A stretch of 46,879 nucleotides of DNA from Stentor coeruleus (taxonomy: Eukaryota > Ciliophora > Heterotrichea > Heterotrichida > Stentoridae): positions 1-46,879 of the forward strand of contig MPUH01000544.1 in assembly GCA_001970955.1 (NCBI GenBank). The letters run 5' to 3'. The position numbers were made by a program, and so were the translations under genes. Positions within the stretch are counted from its first letter, which is position 1. Each line of letters starts with the position of its first letter. Below are positions 27,705 to 37,130 of the stretch, piece after piece. The notes under the pieces were generated by a model that saw only the letters and a list, made by a program, of their open reading frames with translations, was not told where the DNA came from and did no database searches.

Positions 27705-28482
27705 TATTAGAAAGAGGAGCTATTTGCATTTTTTAAGATAAATTTGTATTCAATTTTAGATTGGGAGGTGATATAAGAAGTATTATATGACATTAGAGGA
27801 ATTTAAAGAATTTATAGATGATGTTTGAAAAGTTTGGATGCTGATGAAAATGTAAAGGATTAATTATGATTACTGTATTTTGCAATACAAGAAATTTGAT
27901 AAGATTTTTTTATATTTATCAAAGATGCATACTCAGAATTTTTAATATAATAAACTCTAGCATCAAAGCTTATATCTAAAGTCGCATAGTGATATAAGCA
28001 TTATAAAATTACTTTAGATATAAATAATTAATGGGTTTTTAATTAATTACTAATTACTTTATAGACTCAAAAACGTTGGTACACCGATCTCTTGAGCCAA
28101 TAAAGTATATATTTAGTCCAAATACATTTTTTTGCTCTCTTTCAGACTATAATTAACAAATTAGTAAGATTTTATGAATTCTATACAACGGATTATATAT
28201 TTATTATTATTTTTAATTTCATATATCATCAATTCCTACTTTACTAGTATTTTACCTTTATTTAGCATTAAAATAAAAGCACTTAATCAATACATTTTTT
28301 AATATCGTATTAAATCTCATATTCTAAATAATCTATTAAAATTAACTATTTAATATAATTTTCCACTCCAAAAGTTATTTAACAGCCTCCTAATCCATCT
28401 AGACCAATAAATCCTGAATCCAAAAAAAATATTATTTTAATCCATCTAATTCATAATCTAACTATTCAAACTTTAGTAATCT
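27705..28482. other. Intergenic, with one hairpin
   Basis: 5' flank of IFT43 and 3' flank of the importin gene. AT-rich and without coding frames, apart from the stem-loop described at 28055-28107. Confidence 0.5.
28055..28107. other. Stem-loop with 16-bp imperfect arms
   Basis: The left arm TACTTTATAGACTCAA (28055-28070) pairs with the right arm TTGAGCCAATAAAGTA (28092-28107) at 14 of 16 positions, around a 21-base loop that is notably less AT-rich than its surroundings. It could be a structured RNA, a 3' processing signal for the importin gene, or the remnant of a small inverted-repeat element. Confidence 0.55.
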
Positions 28483-31158
28483 TTATCTTAGCCTCATAGC
28501 TCTTCTTTTAGACCTCTTATGCAATTTATCAAGCCAAGTATGAACATTCTTATTGGTCTGTGATTGCTGGACAAATTTAACTTTTTCACTCTCAGTCAAG
28601 CAATCATGTGGAACCTGCACAAGTGCTAACTGTAGCCATTCCGCTCCTTTCTCAATCATAAGTATTTTATATGAAAGTTCTTCAATATAATCATAAATTC
28701 TTCCACTCACAACTCCAATAATAATTGATACTAAATTAAACAAAATATCTTTATAGTGCATAAGTAAATGCTCCCCAGCATAAGGATTATAATGATGACT
28801 TTCTGAGTTACAATAATCAAAAGTTACATCTAAAAACCCATATAAGCATTTTGCAGCTTCGCAATGCTGTAAACCTATTCCAATTTTGCCTAAGATGAGG
28901 ATTTTTTCAAAGTTTGGAGTGGCTAGAGTTAGGTTTGAGCAATGATTTAGGTAACGAATTGCCATGCCAAAGAAGTCTTCAGTTAGTTCAGGATTGTCTT
29001 GGAGACTTTGACTTGAATTTAATATGGTCAAGGCTGAATTGCTCAGGGTATTGAAGAGCTCAATCATAATATTTTCATAGAGGTTGGAGGATGCAAAGAT
29101 TTTTACTAGTTGCTCAGCCATGTAGAGGTAGGAAGAGTGATGATATTTGAGGAACTGGGAGGATATTATTCGGATGAAGTCTTCGAGAAATTCTCCAAAG
29201 GCTAATTGGAGCTTTTTCATTGCATGCTTGACTATTCTGCAAATATCCTCAACAGCATTATCATTACTCTCAAACCTAGCAACCAGCATTTGCAACTGAG
29301 GCCATATTTCTTTAAACAGTCCATAAACTACCATGACATCAATATCCTTAGCAATGCTATTCTTAAAAATCAAAGCAATTTTATCACATGCAAACAACAA
29401 AGCTTGTTCACTTTTAACCTCTAACAAATGATGAATATAGCTGCTACATAATGTAAATATATATCTATTCTCAGCTGGTGTTCTCCAAATTACTGAAGCA
29501 ACTCCTTCTAACAATAACTCATGGGCAAGTTCTGGAGTCATAATAGATAAATCATGTATAGCCATAATCGCAGGAATATGATTAACTAATTCCACAACAT
29601 TATGCAAGCAAATATTTTTAACAGCAGAAGCAACAATTTTAGGTGTGCAATTGCTCTTCAAACAATTCACCAAGTAATTAATGACAACTTTCAAACACTC
29701 AGGTTCTAATTGTGTATTAAATGCAGAAAAGATGCTACAAACGGTAGAATTCACTTGATTTACAGGCCAAACTTGTTGACAAAATGCACAAAATACTTTA
29801 AAAAGCTCAGTATTGTTAGTTTCATGTTCACTGTTTTCTGCAATTGTGATAATAGAATATGCAACAGCTTCAAGTTGGCTGTATTTGTCGTATTCTGAAG
29901 CTTGTTGGTTTTGAATAAGGTTTGCAAGATGCCCACTTAATAATAATAGCACTGATGGGATTGATAAAATGTCTGATATGTCTGATAAGACAACTGAAAC
30001 ATTATATCGAATTTCTTCAGTTTCTTTTTCTAAGCCTTTTGTTAGTTCTTCTGGTGTTATTTGGAATTGTTTGATACAGATTGGAAGCATTTTTTGCATT
30101 AAGTATATGCACAGGTTGTTTAAGGATTCTTTTTCTTGTTGTTCTTTACGTTTGAAGATTCTACAGAAACGGTGCCAGAATTGAGAAAGGAGGTAGATTC
30201 CGTCATTTGATTTAGCTGCGAAGAGGTCTACGAGGAATTCAAGGATTTCTGTGCTTTGCTCTTGGAGGATTTTATTTAAGTGCGTATTGCCTAAGGAGGT
30301 ATAGAGTTTGATGTAACCTTCGGCTAACGAGTCATCTGAGATGGACTGCCGAGCAGTTTCTTTAAGTTCGATTAGAAACCCAACAAGAACTTTGACTGTT
30401 TCAGAGTATTTCTCATAATCTCCAGTAAGATTAATTATTTCGCACAGCACACCACATGCAGTTTCAAATTTTTCAGGGATTTTAATCGCCTGAAAACAAA
30501 GAAGCAAAAGCTTACTTTGTGGAAGAATTGCAGCAACTTCAGCATCTAAGCCAAATTGCATCCATGCAAGGAATACTTCAAGTACCAGCATCGAATGACT
30601 ACTTGAACATGTCTCTAAAAACTTAATAATTTCTGGAGCTTGTTTTTCAAGCATAGTCCTAAGTAAATTCGACTTATCAGTATCAACCACAATGCTCTGA
30701 TCATTCAATTCCTCAGCAATTGATCTCAGTACCTCAAGCAACAAAGGCACTTTAGCTGAAAACGCCATAGAAATTTCTCTAAGCATAGAATCTCCCCATA
30801 TTTCAACTAAGTGGATACCTAGAATCCCTATACACTGAGCCAATTGCCTCATAACCTTTTCACACTCAGCGAATTGAAGACACAAGTTTAAAATGTTGTT
30901 CTTAAAAGCTAAGAAATTTACACCTTTGATTTCTTCAAAGTCATACATTAATTTCGTTTTCAAAGTCTGTGCATTGAATATATACAAATACTCTGGTTGA
31001 TTAGGGATAGTAAAGATATTGCCTACTAATGTCCAAGCTACTGAAGACTTCTGATATTTTTTCAGCCAATTATCTATTTCTTTAATGTTTTGGGGTTGAG
31101 TACTGCTGTACATTGAGTGAACTGCCTGAAGGACATTCTCTGCGGTGAATTCTTCCAT
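28483..31158 (-). CDS. Transportin-3/importin-13-type nuclear import receptor
   Basis: 891 aa, ATG to TAA, close to the ~920 aa of transportin-3. The whole protein is alpha-helical HEAT-like repeats. The N-terminus (FTAENVLQAVHSMYSSTQPQNIKEIDNWLKKYQKSSVAWTLV) is the importin-beta-like first repeat: a helix, a NI(K/R)xI(D)xWL turn and QxSxxAW. It is followed by the exportin-1-like domain with NNILNLCLQF and ECEKVMRQLAQCIGIL at about 100-130. Transportin-3/Mtr10 carries SR-type splicing factors into the nucleus; importin-13 carries other cargoes. The absence of any other domain and the overall length favour transportin-3, but separating the two needs an alignment. Ciliates with two nuclei use distinct import receptors, so nuclear specificity is a fair question. 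Confidence 0.85.
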   Translation of the reverse strand: MEEFTAENVLQAVHSMYSSTQPQNIKEIDNWLKKYQKSSVAWTLVGNIFTIPNQPEYLYIFNAQTLKTKLMYDFEEIKGVNFLAFKNNILNLCLQFAECEKVMRQLAQCIGILGIHLVEIWGDSMLREISMAFSAKVPLLLEVLRSIAEELNDQSIVVDTDKSNLLRTMLEKQAPEIIKFLETCSSSHSMLVLEVFLAWMQFGLDAEVAAILPQSKLLLLCFQAIKIPEKFETACGVLCEIINLTGDYEKYSETVKVLVGFLIELKETARQSISDDSLAEGYIKLYTSLGNTHLNKILQEQSTEILEFLVDLFAAKSNDGIYLLSQFWHRFCRIFKRKEQQEKESLNNLCIYLMQKMLPICIKQFQITPEELTKGLEKETEEIRYNVSVVLSDISDILSIPSVLLLLSGHLANLIQNQQASEYDKYSQLEAVAYSIITIAENSEHETNNTELFKVFCAFCQQVWPVNQVNSTVCSIFSAFNTQLEPECLKVVINYLVNCLKSNCTPKIVASAVKNICLHNVVELVNHIPAIMAIHDLSIMTPELAHELLLEGVASVIWRTPAENRYIFTLCSSYIHHLLEVKSEQALLFACDKIALIFKNSIAKDIDVMVVYGLFKEIWPQLQMLVARFESNDNAVEDICRIVKHAMKKLQLAFGEFLEDFIRIISSQFLKYHHSSYLYMAEQLVKIFASSNLYENIMIELFNTLSNSALTILNSSQSLQDNPELTEDFFGMAIRYLNHCSNLTLATPNFEKILILGKIGIGLQHCEAAKCLYGFLDVTFDYCNSESHHYNPYAGEHLLMHYKDILFNLVSIIIGVVSGRIYDYIEELSYKILMIEKGAEWLQLALVQVPHDCLTESEKVKFVQQSQTNKNVHTWLDKLHKRSKRRAMRLR

Positions 31159-32070
31159 TTATCAGAGAAATTAAAGGAGGGAAACCATTTTCTAAGCATA
31201 GTATTTTAACTACTAAGATAAGATACTTAAGCATTAGCAATAGCATTGTGATTAATAGAAAAACATTTCAAGTAATTTGGTATAAGTCTCTGATCTTATA
31301 TCTTTGACATGAGCTCATACATTATGACCCCATAAGGATTGGCTTACTTGATGTAGCTTTCTAAATCTTCTCGGTTTGTAAAGGTTTTTTACTGTAAAAA
31401 TTATTGAATTATAATCTGAAACATTTGTAAATAGAGTTGGTGTCAGGAGCATAAGGCAAAAGATATCAATAACTCTAATGTTTTTTTTTTGGAGGAGAGT
31501 TTAAGTTTTAAGAGATTTATAAAGAGTGACCCTAATGACAACAATATCATGTTAATCTTGTGAAGATTATATGAAAATATAAGATCTTAGTGAAAAAAAA
31601 TCTGAATATAGAATATAGGAGCTTAAGGACAGGAAGAGTGGACATATGCCATGCTGGATAGTTTGTAGGAAATTATACTTCATAAGTAACACTTATTAAT
31701 AATTGAAGATTAAAGGACTAGTTAGCTGATAAAAAATCTAAATATATTATAGACTAAGTCTAATGAAATACTCTATTCATTTTCTAGTAGAAAATATCCA
31801 TGACAGATATTTTTGTATTACCATTTGAGCGGAGGACTTTAAGGTGATTTACATATAGAAGCTTGGCCAAGATGAAAACCTGTTCATTCAGGGCTGCTTT
31901 TGTTAGGTCTATACCTTAAAATTAAACTTCCTACAACGCATAAAATTATAATCTATCTATCATGAATAATCCCTATCTCCTCATATAACCCATAATCCAA
32001 TCAAACCATTTGCGGAAAAATTTATCAAAACTATTTCATTCTAACTCATCCATCTTTTATACTTAAACAA
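31159..32070. other. Intergenic between divergent genes
   Basis: It should contain the promoters of the importin gene and the 269-aa gene. No coding frame is seen. A less AT-rich patch at about 31800-31915 (with GGCCAAGATGAAAACC) has no known RNA signature that I recognise. Confidence 0.45.
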
Positions 32071-32880
32071 ATGGCTCGACAGTTCAAAGTTCAATCCATG
32101 GATCTTTACAATAAACTCGGGGTAAAATCGGCATCGCAAAAATCCCGAACAATCTCAATATTCGAAGATGGCTGCAGCACATTCAGTTTAACAATGCCAA
32201 AACATCGTAGAGCCAGTTTTACAATTACCAACAAGCCAAGAGTGCATTCGAACGATCAAAAAAATATCCAATCACCAATAAAATTTGAAAAGCAACTCCC
32301 AAGACCTGACATATTCAAGGAATCCCCAGATGCCAATCCTAACAGATTTCTAACTTTTAACAACTCCCCAATGGCTTTAACAAATACTAAAAGGATCTCA
32401 AGTCCAAATTTCTCTTTATATCAAGGACGAGATGCATCTCAAATGTACCCATCTTTGCAAAATTATCCTGAGTATAACCCAAACTATAATTCAGTATGGT
32501 GTGCAACAGACCGTGGAATTGTAGCTTTTGATAAAGTGCAAGGTCGTAAGGAAAAAAGGACTAATAGTACAAATTTTTGTCGTGATATAACATACACTTG
32601 CGTGGATAAAAAAGTAAGAAGCCCAATTATAGCCAAAACACAAGCTAACTATAAAAATCCAGTTTTACCAGCATTTATGCTTGGAACTATAACTAGGGGA
32701 AATATTATAACAGGTAAGACTTTAGAAATGAATAGTTATACGACTACTGAGTTTTTGCCACTCACTTCTGCATTTGGTAATGGGTGGCATCAATCTGAGA
32801 AAATATCTGCTCAACCAATTAGAGGCAAATGCCCTAAAATTGTCAAGTTACTTACTAAGACCTTGCCAAATTTTAATTGA
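32071..32880 (+). CDS. Hypothetical basic protein, possibly axonemal
   Basis: 269 aa, ATG to TGA. The protein is basic, rich in Ser, Asn, Pro and Lys, and apparently largely extended, with no signal peptide, membrane helix or coiled coil. Short aromatic/Pro motifs recur: NPNRFLTFNNSP, PEYNPNYNSVW, and a segment GIVAFDKVQGRKEK near residues 147-160. That NPxY..V...GIVxFDKxxxR arrangement resembles the loop-and-strap motifs of microtubule-associated and inner-microtubule ciliary proteins of protists. This is a resemblance of style only, not a family match, and I do not assign a function. It has an intact frame and even codon use, so it is very probably a real gene. Confidence 0.75.
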   Translation: MARQFKVQSMDLYNKLGVKSASQKSRTISIFEDGCSTFSLTMPKHRRASFTITNKPRVHSNDQKNIQSPIKFEKQLPRPDIFKESPDANPNRFLTFNNSPMALTNTKRISSPNFSLYQGRDASQMYPSLQNYPEYNPNYNSVWCATDRGIVAFDKVQGRKEKRTNSTNFCRDITYTCVDKKVRSPIIAKTQANYKNPVLPAFMLGTITRGNIITGKTLEMNSYTTTEFLPLTSAFGNGWHQSEKISAQPIRGKCPKIVKLLTKTLPNFN

Positions 32881-33458
32881 ATATAATTAGTTTTTTTATA
32901 ATGTGTTAGGGTATTTTTGTTTTTATAGAGTTGCTGTTTTTAATCATTTTTTTTTGATTGCTGGATAAATGATATAAAGTTTCGGTGTAAAAGGAGAAAT
33001 AATTTTTTTTTTAAGTTCATATTTTAAGTTGGAGTAAGGGTTATGCAAAAAATTTAGTTCTCGGAAAATTCTAAGCTTATAAGTTTTTTAAATAATATTT
33101 TCATATTCTGTATAAAATTTTTGGATTTATGCCTGATAAGTTAATTAAGTTTTAGACTGCAAATTTTCTTAAATCATATAGTCAACTACCTTATTTTATA
33201 TATCAAACTTTCAATCACATTTTACATCAGATTATACAAATTTCTGCTTAAAAAAACCCTAAAATATAAAATCGATTAGCAAAATGCCCTTGATATTAGC
33301 ATAAAGTCCTAAAAAATTCTATATATATATTTCTCTAATAATTTTGCCACGATAAAAACTACCAAAGCAAAGTTTTTATCATATTAAAATAGTAAGCAAA
33401 ATCTTAAACATAAAATTTCAGTTTCTAGTAACTATATAAATATTCTAATAAACTAAAC
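32881..33458. other. Intergenic between convergent genes
   Basis: Homopolymeric T and A runs and no coding frame. Nothing else is recognised. Confidence 0.5.
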
Positions 33459-33959
33459 TTATACTTCAGCAGGATTTTCTGATGGCCTGCTCATATCTGT
33501 TTTTTTCGATATAAATCTTCCCTTATATCTTTCTCTTTGATCTGCAACACGTTTCCTACATAGATAACTAATCTTTTTTGTATAAACTCTTCTTTTCCTT
33601 TTTTCTAAGAATTTTTGAACCTTTAATCTTCTTTCTTCTACTGTAATTGTACCAATTTTGGTAATATTAGCATATGGAATTTTTGGATTTTCAGCAATTT
33701 TGACAGACTCATAAGGAAAAGATCCATCAAGAGGGTTAGGGATATATTTGATGAATTCTTTTGTGTAGTTTTGAAAGGCTTGATCAAACATTTGACACAT
33801 TTGTGAAGGTTCAATTCCATCGAATTCTGAGTAATTAAAGAAATCTGGTGGAGGCATCTCAGAAAAGGCCTCTATTGGTGGAAAGTAAAATGGGAATTCT
33901 GGATTCAGCATGCTTGGGTCCATAAATTCATAATTGTCAGGTAAGCCATTAGGTTGCAT
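33459..33959 (-). CDS. CCT-motif protein (CONSTANS/CO-like/TOC1 motif)
   Basis: 166 aa, ATG to TAA. Residues 1-105 are acidic and rich in Pro, Phe and Tyr, as in activation regions. Residues about 109-154 are a CCT motif: ERRLKVQKFLEKRKRRVYTK, then KISYLCRKRVADQRERYKGR, then FISKKTD. The plant motif has R..RV.RY.EKRK.R.F.K.IRY..RK..A..RPR.KGRF.K+, and every conserved basic, aromatic and Gly position has a counterpart. In plants the motif binds CCAAT-type DNA with NF-YB and NF-YC (replacing NF-YA) and gives nuclear targeting. No B-box or receiver domain accompanies it here. A role as an NF-Y-type DNA-binding subunit is inferred. The motif is known mainly from plants and a few protists. Confidence 0.82.
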   Translation of the reverse strand: MQPNGLPDNYEFMDPSMLNPEFPFYFPPIEAFSEMPPPDFFNYSEFDGIEPSQMCQMFDQAFQNYTKEFIKYIPNPLDGSFPYESVKIAENPKIPYANITKIGTITVEERRLKVQKFLEKRKRRVYTKKISYLCRKRVADQRERYKGRFISKKTDMSRPSENPAEV

Positions 33960-34021
33960 TTATTAAATTGGGATTAGTTGAAGAAAGCTCACTACAGAAG
34001 GATTTTCTTGTAGGAAAAGAT

Positions 34022-34271
34022 TTAAATGAATAAGAATATGGAGATGATAAATATTTTTAAGACTTTTTTATAAATATGAATATTCACCAGTTTGGCTTAT
34101 TGCTAGAAGTTTTAGTCAGTACTTTTTCTAGCTTATTATATATGCAATACTTAATAATAATACAAGTATTACTATTTTTTTATACTNTTAAATGAATAAG
34201 AATATGGAGATGATAAATATTTTTAAGACTTTTTTATAAATATGAATATTCACCAGTTTGGCTTATTGCTA
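34022..34271. repeat. Assembly join: exact 84-bp direct repeats around a single N
   Basis: Bases 34022-34105 recur exactly at 34188-34271, immediately after the N at 34187. The pattern matches the other two N positions, so it is read as an unmerged overlap of contigs, not a biological repeat. The true distance between flanking genes is therefore uncertain by at least 166 bp. Confidence 0.9.
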
Positions 34272-35412
34272 AAAGGCCCTTTAATCCAGAACTTATTCTC
34301 TTGATAAATATAGTATTCACAACTTATGATTTTTTTTCTTCAACCTATACTAAAGCTATAACTACAAAGATATTAAAACTAAATTCAAATTTAATCAGAT
34401 TTGCTGCAAATATTAAATTAAAATAATAATTATAAATCTAGATACTCCACATCTTTCACAAAATCAAAGACTTATCTAAGAAATTCTGCATGCCATGCTG
34501 ATCTGGAGAATCTTGACCTTTGCCCATCTTCTCAACGGAAAATTTTTCTAGGTATTAATAAAGTTCTAAGACTAGCTGGACCTAAAAGCACCCTAAATTT
34601 GTTGATTAAGTTTAGTTTTTAAATGTGATGCCTTCAAATTTCTTTATAAAATTAAACTGATTTTTGCTATTTTTAATAATATCCTCATATAAGCCAATAT
34701 AAACTTATTAATATAGGGATAGTTTTAGCAAGAAATTTTTCTATGCATTTTTTTGAGTTTGTTATGGATTAAAGGGAATTTTTTTTTATATTACAGTTAA
34801 AGTACAATCTCAAATTAAAAAAAATCGATTATAGTATAGAAAGTGCCTAATTGAGATGCAAGTAGCTTCCACTTTAAATTAAGTTAGCAAATAATTCTGT
34901 AAATTTAAAAATATTTATCACAATTATTCTTTAAGGAATTGCCTTGCAAAATATTCTTGCTACGTTCTTATGAAGGATAGAGCAATATCTGGTACCTAAA
35001 AGAATTATTTTAGTGTGATCAGCCAAGTATACACTTTAAGAGTGCTGTAACCAATAATTGTTATTATCATATTGTTATTGAGTAAGGCTAATCAATTCAA
35101 AGATAATCTCCATATTTACTTGATCTAAACTAATATAGAATACTTAAAATATGTTGAAGATAAAATTCAGAAAGAATAGATAAAATCAAAAGAAAACATA
35201 TAAATACAGGATTTGGTGTTTGAAGAAATATACAGATCGAACAGTTCCAATATAAAAAATTATGTGAAGCATTCGGTCTGTAATAGAATTATATAAACAC
35301 TAAAGATAAGTTTTATAGTAAATTTAAAAACATAAATTAAGGTTATTCTTTAGTTAAAAAAATAATAACCCAAATTTCATCCAAGGTTAGTAATCCCACT
35401 ATAAAATCCTTA

Positions 35413-35551
35413 CACTGCTCCCCGCCATGAGTTGGAAATTTTCACTAATTTTTAGCATTTTTTAAAGCATCAATCAAAGATGCAAGATCATTATTTTACC
35501 TAATAATAGCGAGCTAAAAATTTAGTCGTTTTACTCATGGGGGGAGGAGTG
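35413..35551. mobile_element. Possible MITE-like inverted-repeat element (139 bp)
   Basis: The left end CACTGCTCCCCGCCATGAGT (35413-35432) is mirrored by the right end ACTCATGGGGGGAGGAGTG (35533-35551), whose complement is CACTCCTCCCCCCATGAGT. Inside them a second pair, ACTAATTTTTAGC (35444-35456) and GCTAAAAATTTAGT (35513-35526), also pairs, and a small hairpin GCATC...GATGC sits at 35467-35483. The GC-rich ends stand out from the AT-rich surroundings. TA precedes the left end, and TTA follows the right end, loosely like a TA-inserting element. No transposase is present. A structured RNA is the alternative. Confidence 0.5.
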
Positions 35552-35584
35552 TTAGCGTAAATCTCTAGGCCTTTTAAAAATAAT

Positions 35585-36054
35585 GCGAACAAGCAACTTA
35601 CCGTGAAATTCAAGAGCTCGCTAAAGTGCTCGAAAAAATCCTTTCAATGATATTGAAAGCCAAGGTGATGAATATTTCGATATTTCTTTAAGCATCATTA
35701 ATGTAGAAGCCTTAATAGAAAGAAAAAAGTTTCCTAGTCCTGACATGTTTGTCAGAAGAAAATTAATAAAATCAGTTAACAAAGTCTTGCTGAATTTAAC
35801 AACGAAGTTACTTTATATATAAATTTTCATTAGAGCTGTGTAAGTATCTATCAAAAATTTCATGAAACTAGATATTCTGTGGAATCATTTGCTCCTGATC
35901 AGGATGCGATTTCATTTTTGAAATGATTTGAAATATAGTTTGAGAACTTTTTATCAAAGATTAGAGAAAAATGAAGTACTCTTCTTTTCAAAAGGGTTAG
36001 AAAATCAGGAATTAAAGAAAATTGTTGATAATCTTGAAATAATAAGAAAATAAG
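35585..36054 (+). pseudogene. Frame-shifted remnant of an unrecognised gene
   Basis: Protein-like pieces follow each other on the plus strand but in three frames: REIQELAKVLEKIL; then DIESQGDEYFDISLSIINVE to RRKLIKSVNKVL; then EFNNEVTLYINF and QKFHETRYSVESFAPDQDAI; then VLFFSKGLENQELKKIVDNL ending at TAA. TAG, TGA and TAA stops interrupt the joins, and no 15-nt intron repairs them. The original family is not recognised. It sits just right of the inverted-repeat element, but the two may be unrelated. Confidence 0.5.
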
Positions 36055-36170
36055 GATGCAGATTTTTGTAGATTTTAGATTGCTAGATAGTGAAAAAAAA
36101 ATTGTGATAAATTCATAATAATTAGTACCAATTATTATTCGTGTACGATAATTTAGCTTATCAATAATTT

Positions 36171-37019
36171 CTAATCTAAATCTTGAATTACTGATTTACA
36201 ATAAGCACAATTTATTTGGTTTTTCTGACAGCCTTTGCAAATATCTTCAAAGCAGCAAGATTTCATTACAAAGCAATCTCTTTTTTTCCTTTTTCTGCAT
36301 ATTCCACATTTAGCTGACAAATAATTTATAGCATAATTTATCTGGGTTTTAGATAAAGGCTCATTACTTGTAATACATTTTTTCTCTTTAATGCATTGAA
36401 TCAAACAATTATAACAATGCAAATGTCTACATTCGCAACGAAGAATATAATTATCATAAAAGAGTTTTTCTTTTGTAGGGTCTTGGCAGCTTTCACAAGA
36501 AAATTGTTGTTTTTTCATGATTTCAAGGTTTTCACCATAGTTTTTATTACATTCCAAGCATGATTTATACCCTTTTCTCGTCATTAAAGCAGCACAAAAA
36601 AGGCAAAGATGCTGACAATCAAATCTGTATTTCTTTTTTCTATATGAACACGCGCAATACAAACACTTGGGGATTTCATTCATTTTCCTTATGTTAGTAT
36701 TGCACCCATTGCATAGTAGGTATGGAAATATTTGCACATTTTTAGGAGCGCTAAAACATAATTGGCATCGAACATGATTAAGTATATACTCAAAATGACT
36801 GTTTGAATTTGCATTAAAATCTTTTTGGTTTTTAATTTCAAGTAAACTACTAAAGATTGTATTCACAGATGCTTGATCTGTAAAACGCGCATATTTAAGA
36901 ATTGACCTTGATAGAACTATAATTTCATCATCATTTGGCGAAGGTTTTTGTTCTAGTAAAAACTGGCGAGCTTGATATGTAATTTTGTTGGATTGGCAAG
37001 ATGATGGAATAATTGACAT
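36171..37019 (-). CDS. Cys-rich zinc-binding protein (RING-like modules)
   Basis: 282 aa, ATG to TAG. The first ~95 residues are helical and polar. From about residue 96 there are repeated CxxC pairs: VRCQLC...LCNGC, then CLYCAC, CQHLCLFC, SCLEC, then a second block with CESC...LRCECRHLHCYNCL, AKCGIC, SCCFEDICKGC and NCAYC. The CECRHLHCYNC and CCFEDICKGC segments have the C-x-H-x-x-C or CC..C..C spacing of cross-brace RING-like fingers, so E3-ligase-type or protein-binding function is possible. No exact RING consensus fits the whole block. The start codon lies inside the copy of a duplicated segment beside the N at 37080 (36999-37048), so the promoter region as assembled is unreliable. Confidence 0.75.
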   Translation of the reverse strand: MSIIPSSCQSNKITYQARQFLLEQKPSPNDDEIIVLSRSILKYARFTDQASVNTIFSSLLEIKNQKDFNANSNSHFEYILNHVRCQLCFSAPKNVQIFPYLLCNGCNTNIRKMNEIPKCLYCACSYRKKKYRFDCQHLCLFCAALMTRKGYKSCLECNKNYGENLEIMKKQQFSCESCQDPTKEKLFYDNYILRCECRHLHCYNCLIQCIKEKKCITSNEPLSKTQINYAINYLSAKCGICRKRKKRDCFVMKSCCFEDICKGCQKNQINCAYCKSVIQDLD

Positions 37020-37130
37020 ATTTATATGATCCTCTTCATGTATTCATCAAATCTTTAATAAACTAATTCAGCACTTCCTNAGATGATGGAATAATTGACA
37101 TATTTATATGATCCTCTTCATGTATTCATC
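36999..37130. repeat. Assembly join: exact 50-bp direct repeats around a single N
   Basis: Bases 36999-37048 recur exactly at 37081-37130; the N at 37080 lies directly before the second copy. It contains the start codon and first seven codons of the Cys-rich gene, so the second copy is a spurious gene start. Confidence 0.9.

Larger units (their letters stand above)
33960..36170. other. 2.2-kb gene-poor stretch: assembly gap, inverted repeat and gene remnants
   Basis: Contains a single-N join with duplicated 84-bp flanks (34022-34271), an inverted-repeat element (35413-35551) and a frame-shifted gene remnant (35585-36054). A 23-codon minus-strand frame at 34456-34527 (MGKGQDSPDQHGMQNF...) has good composition but no neighbours in frame, and may be another remnant. 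No intact gene. Confidence 0.55.

Noticed and set aside
34456..34527. 23-codon minus-strand frame MGKGQDSPDQHG...
   Set aside because: Good composition, but neither an upstream nor a downstream exon could be joined with a 15-nt intron to give a protein.
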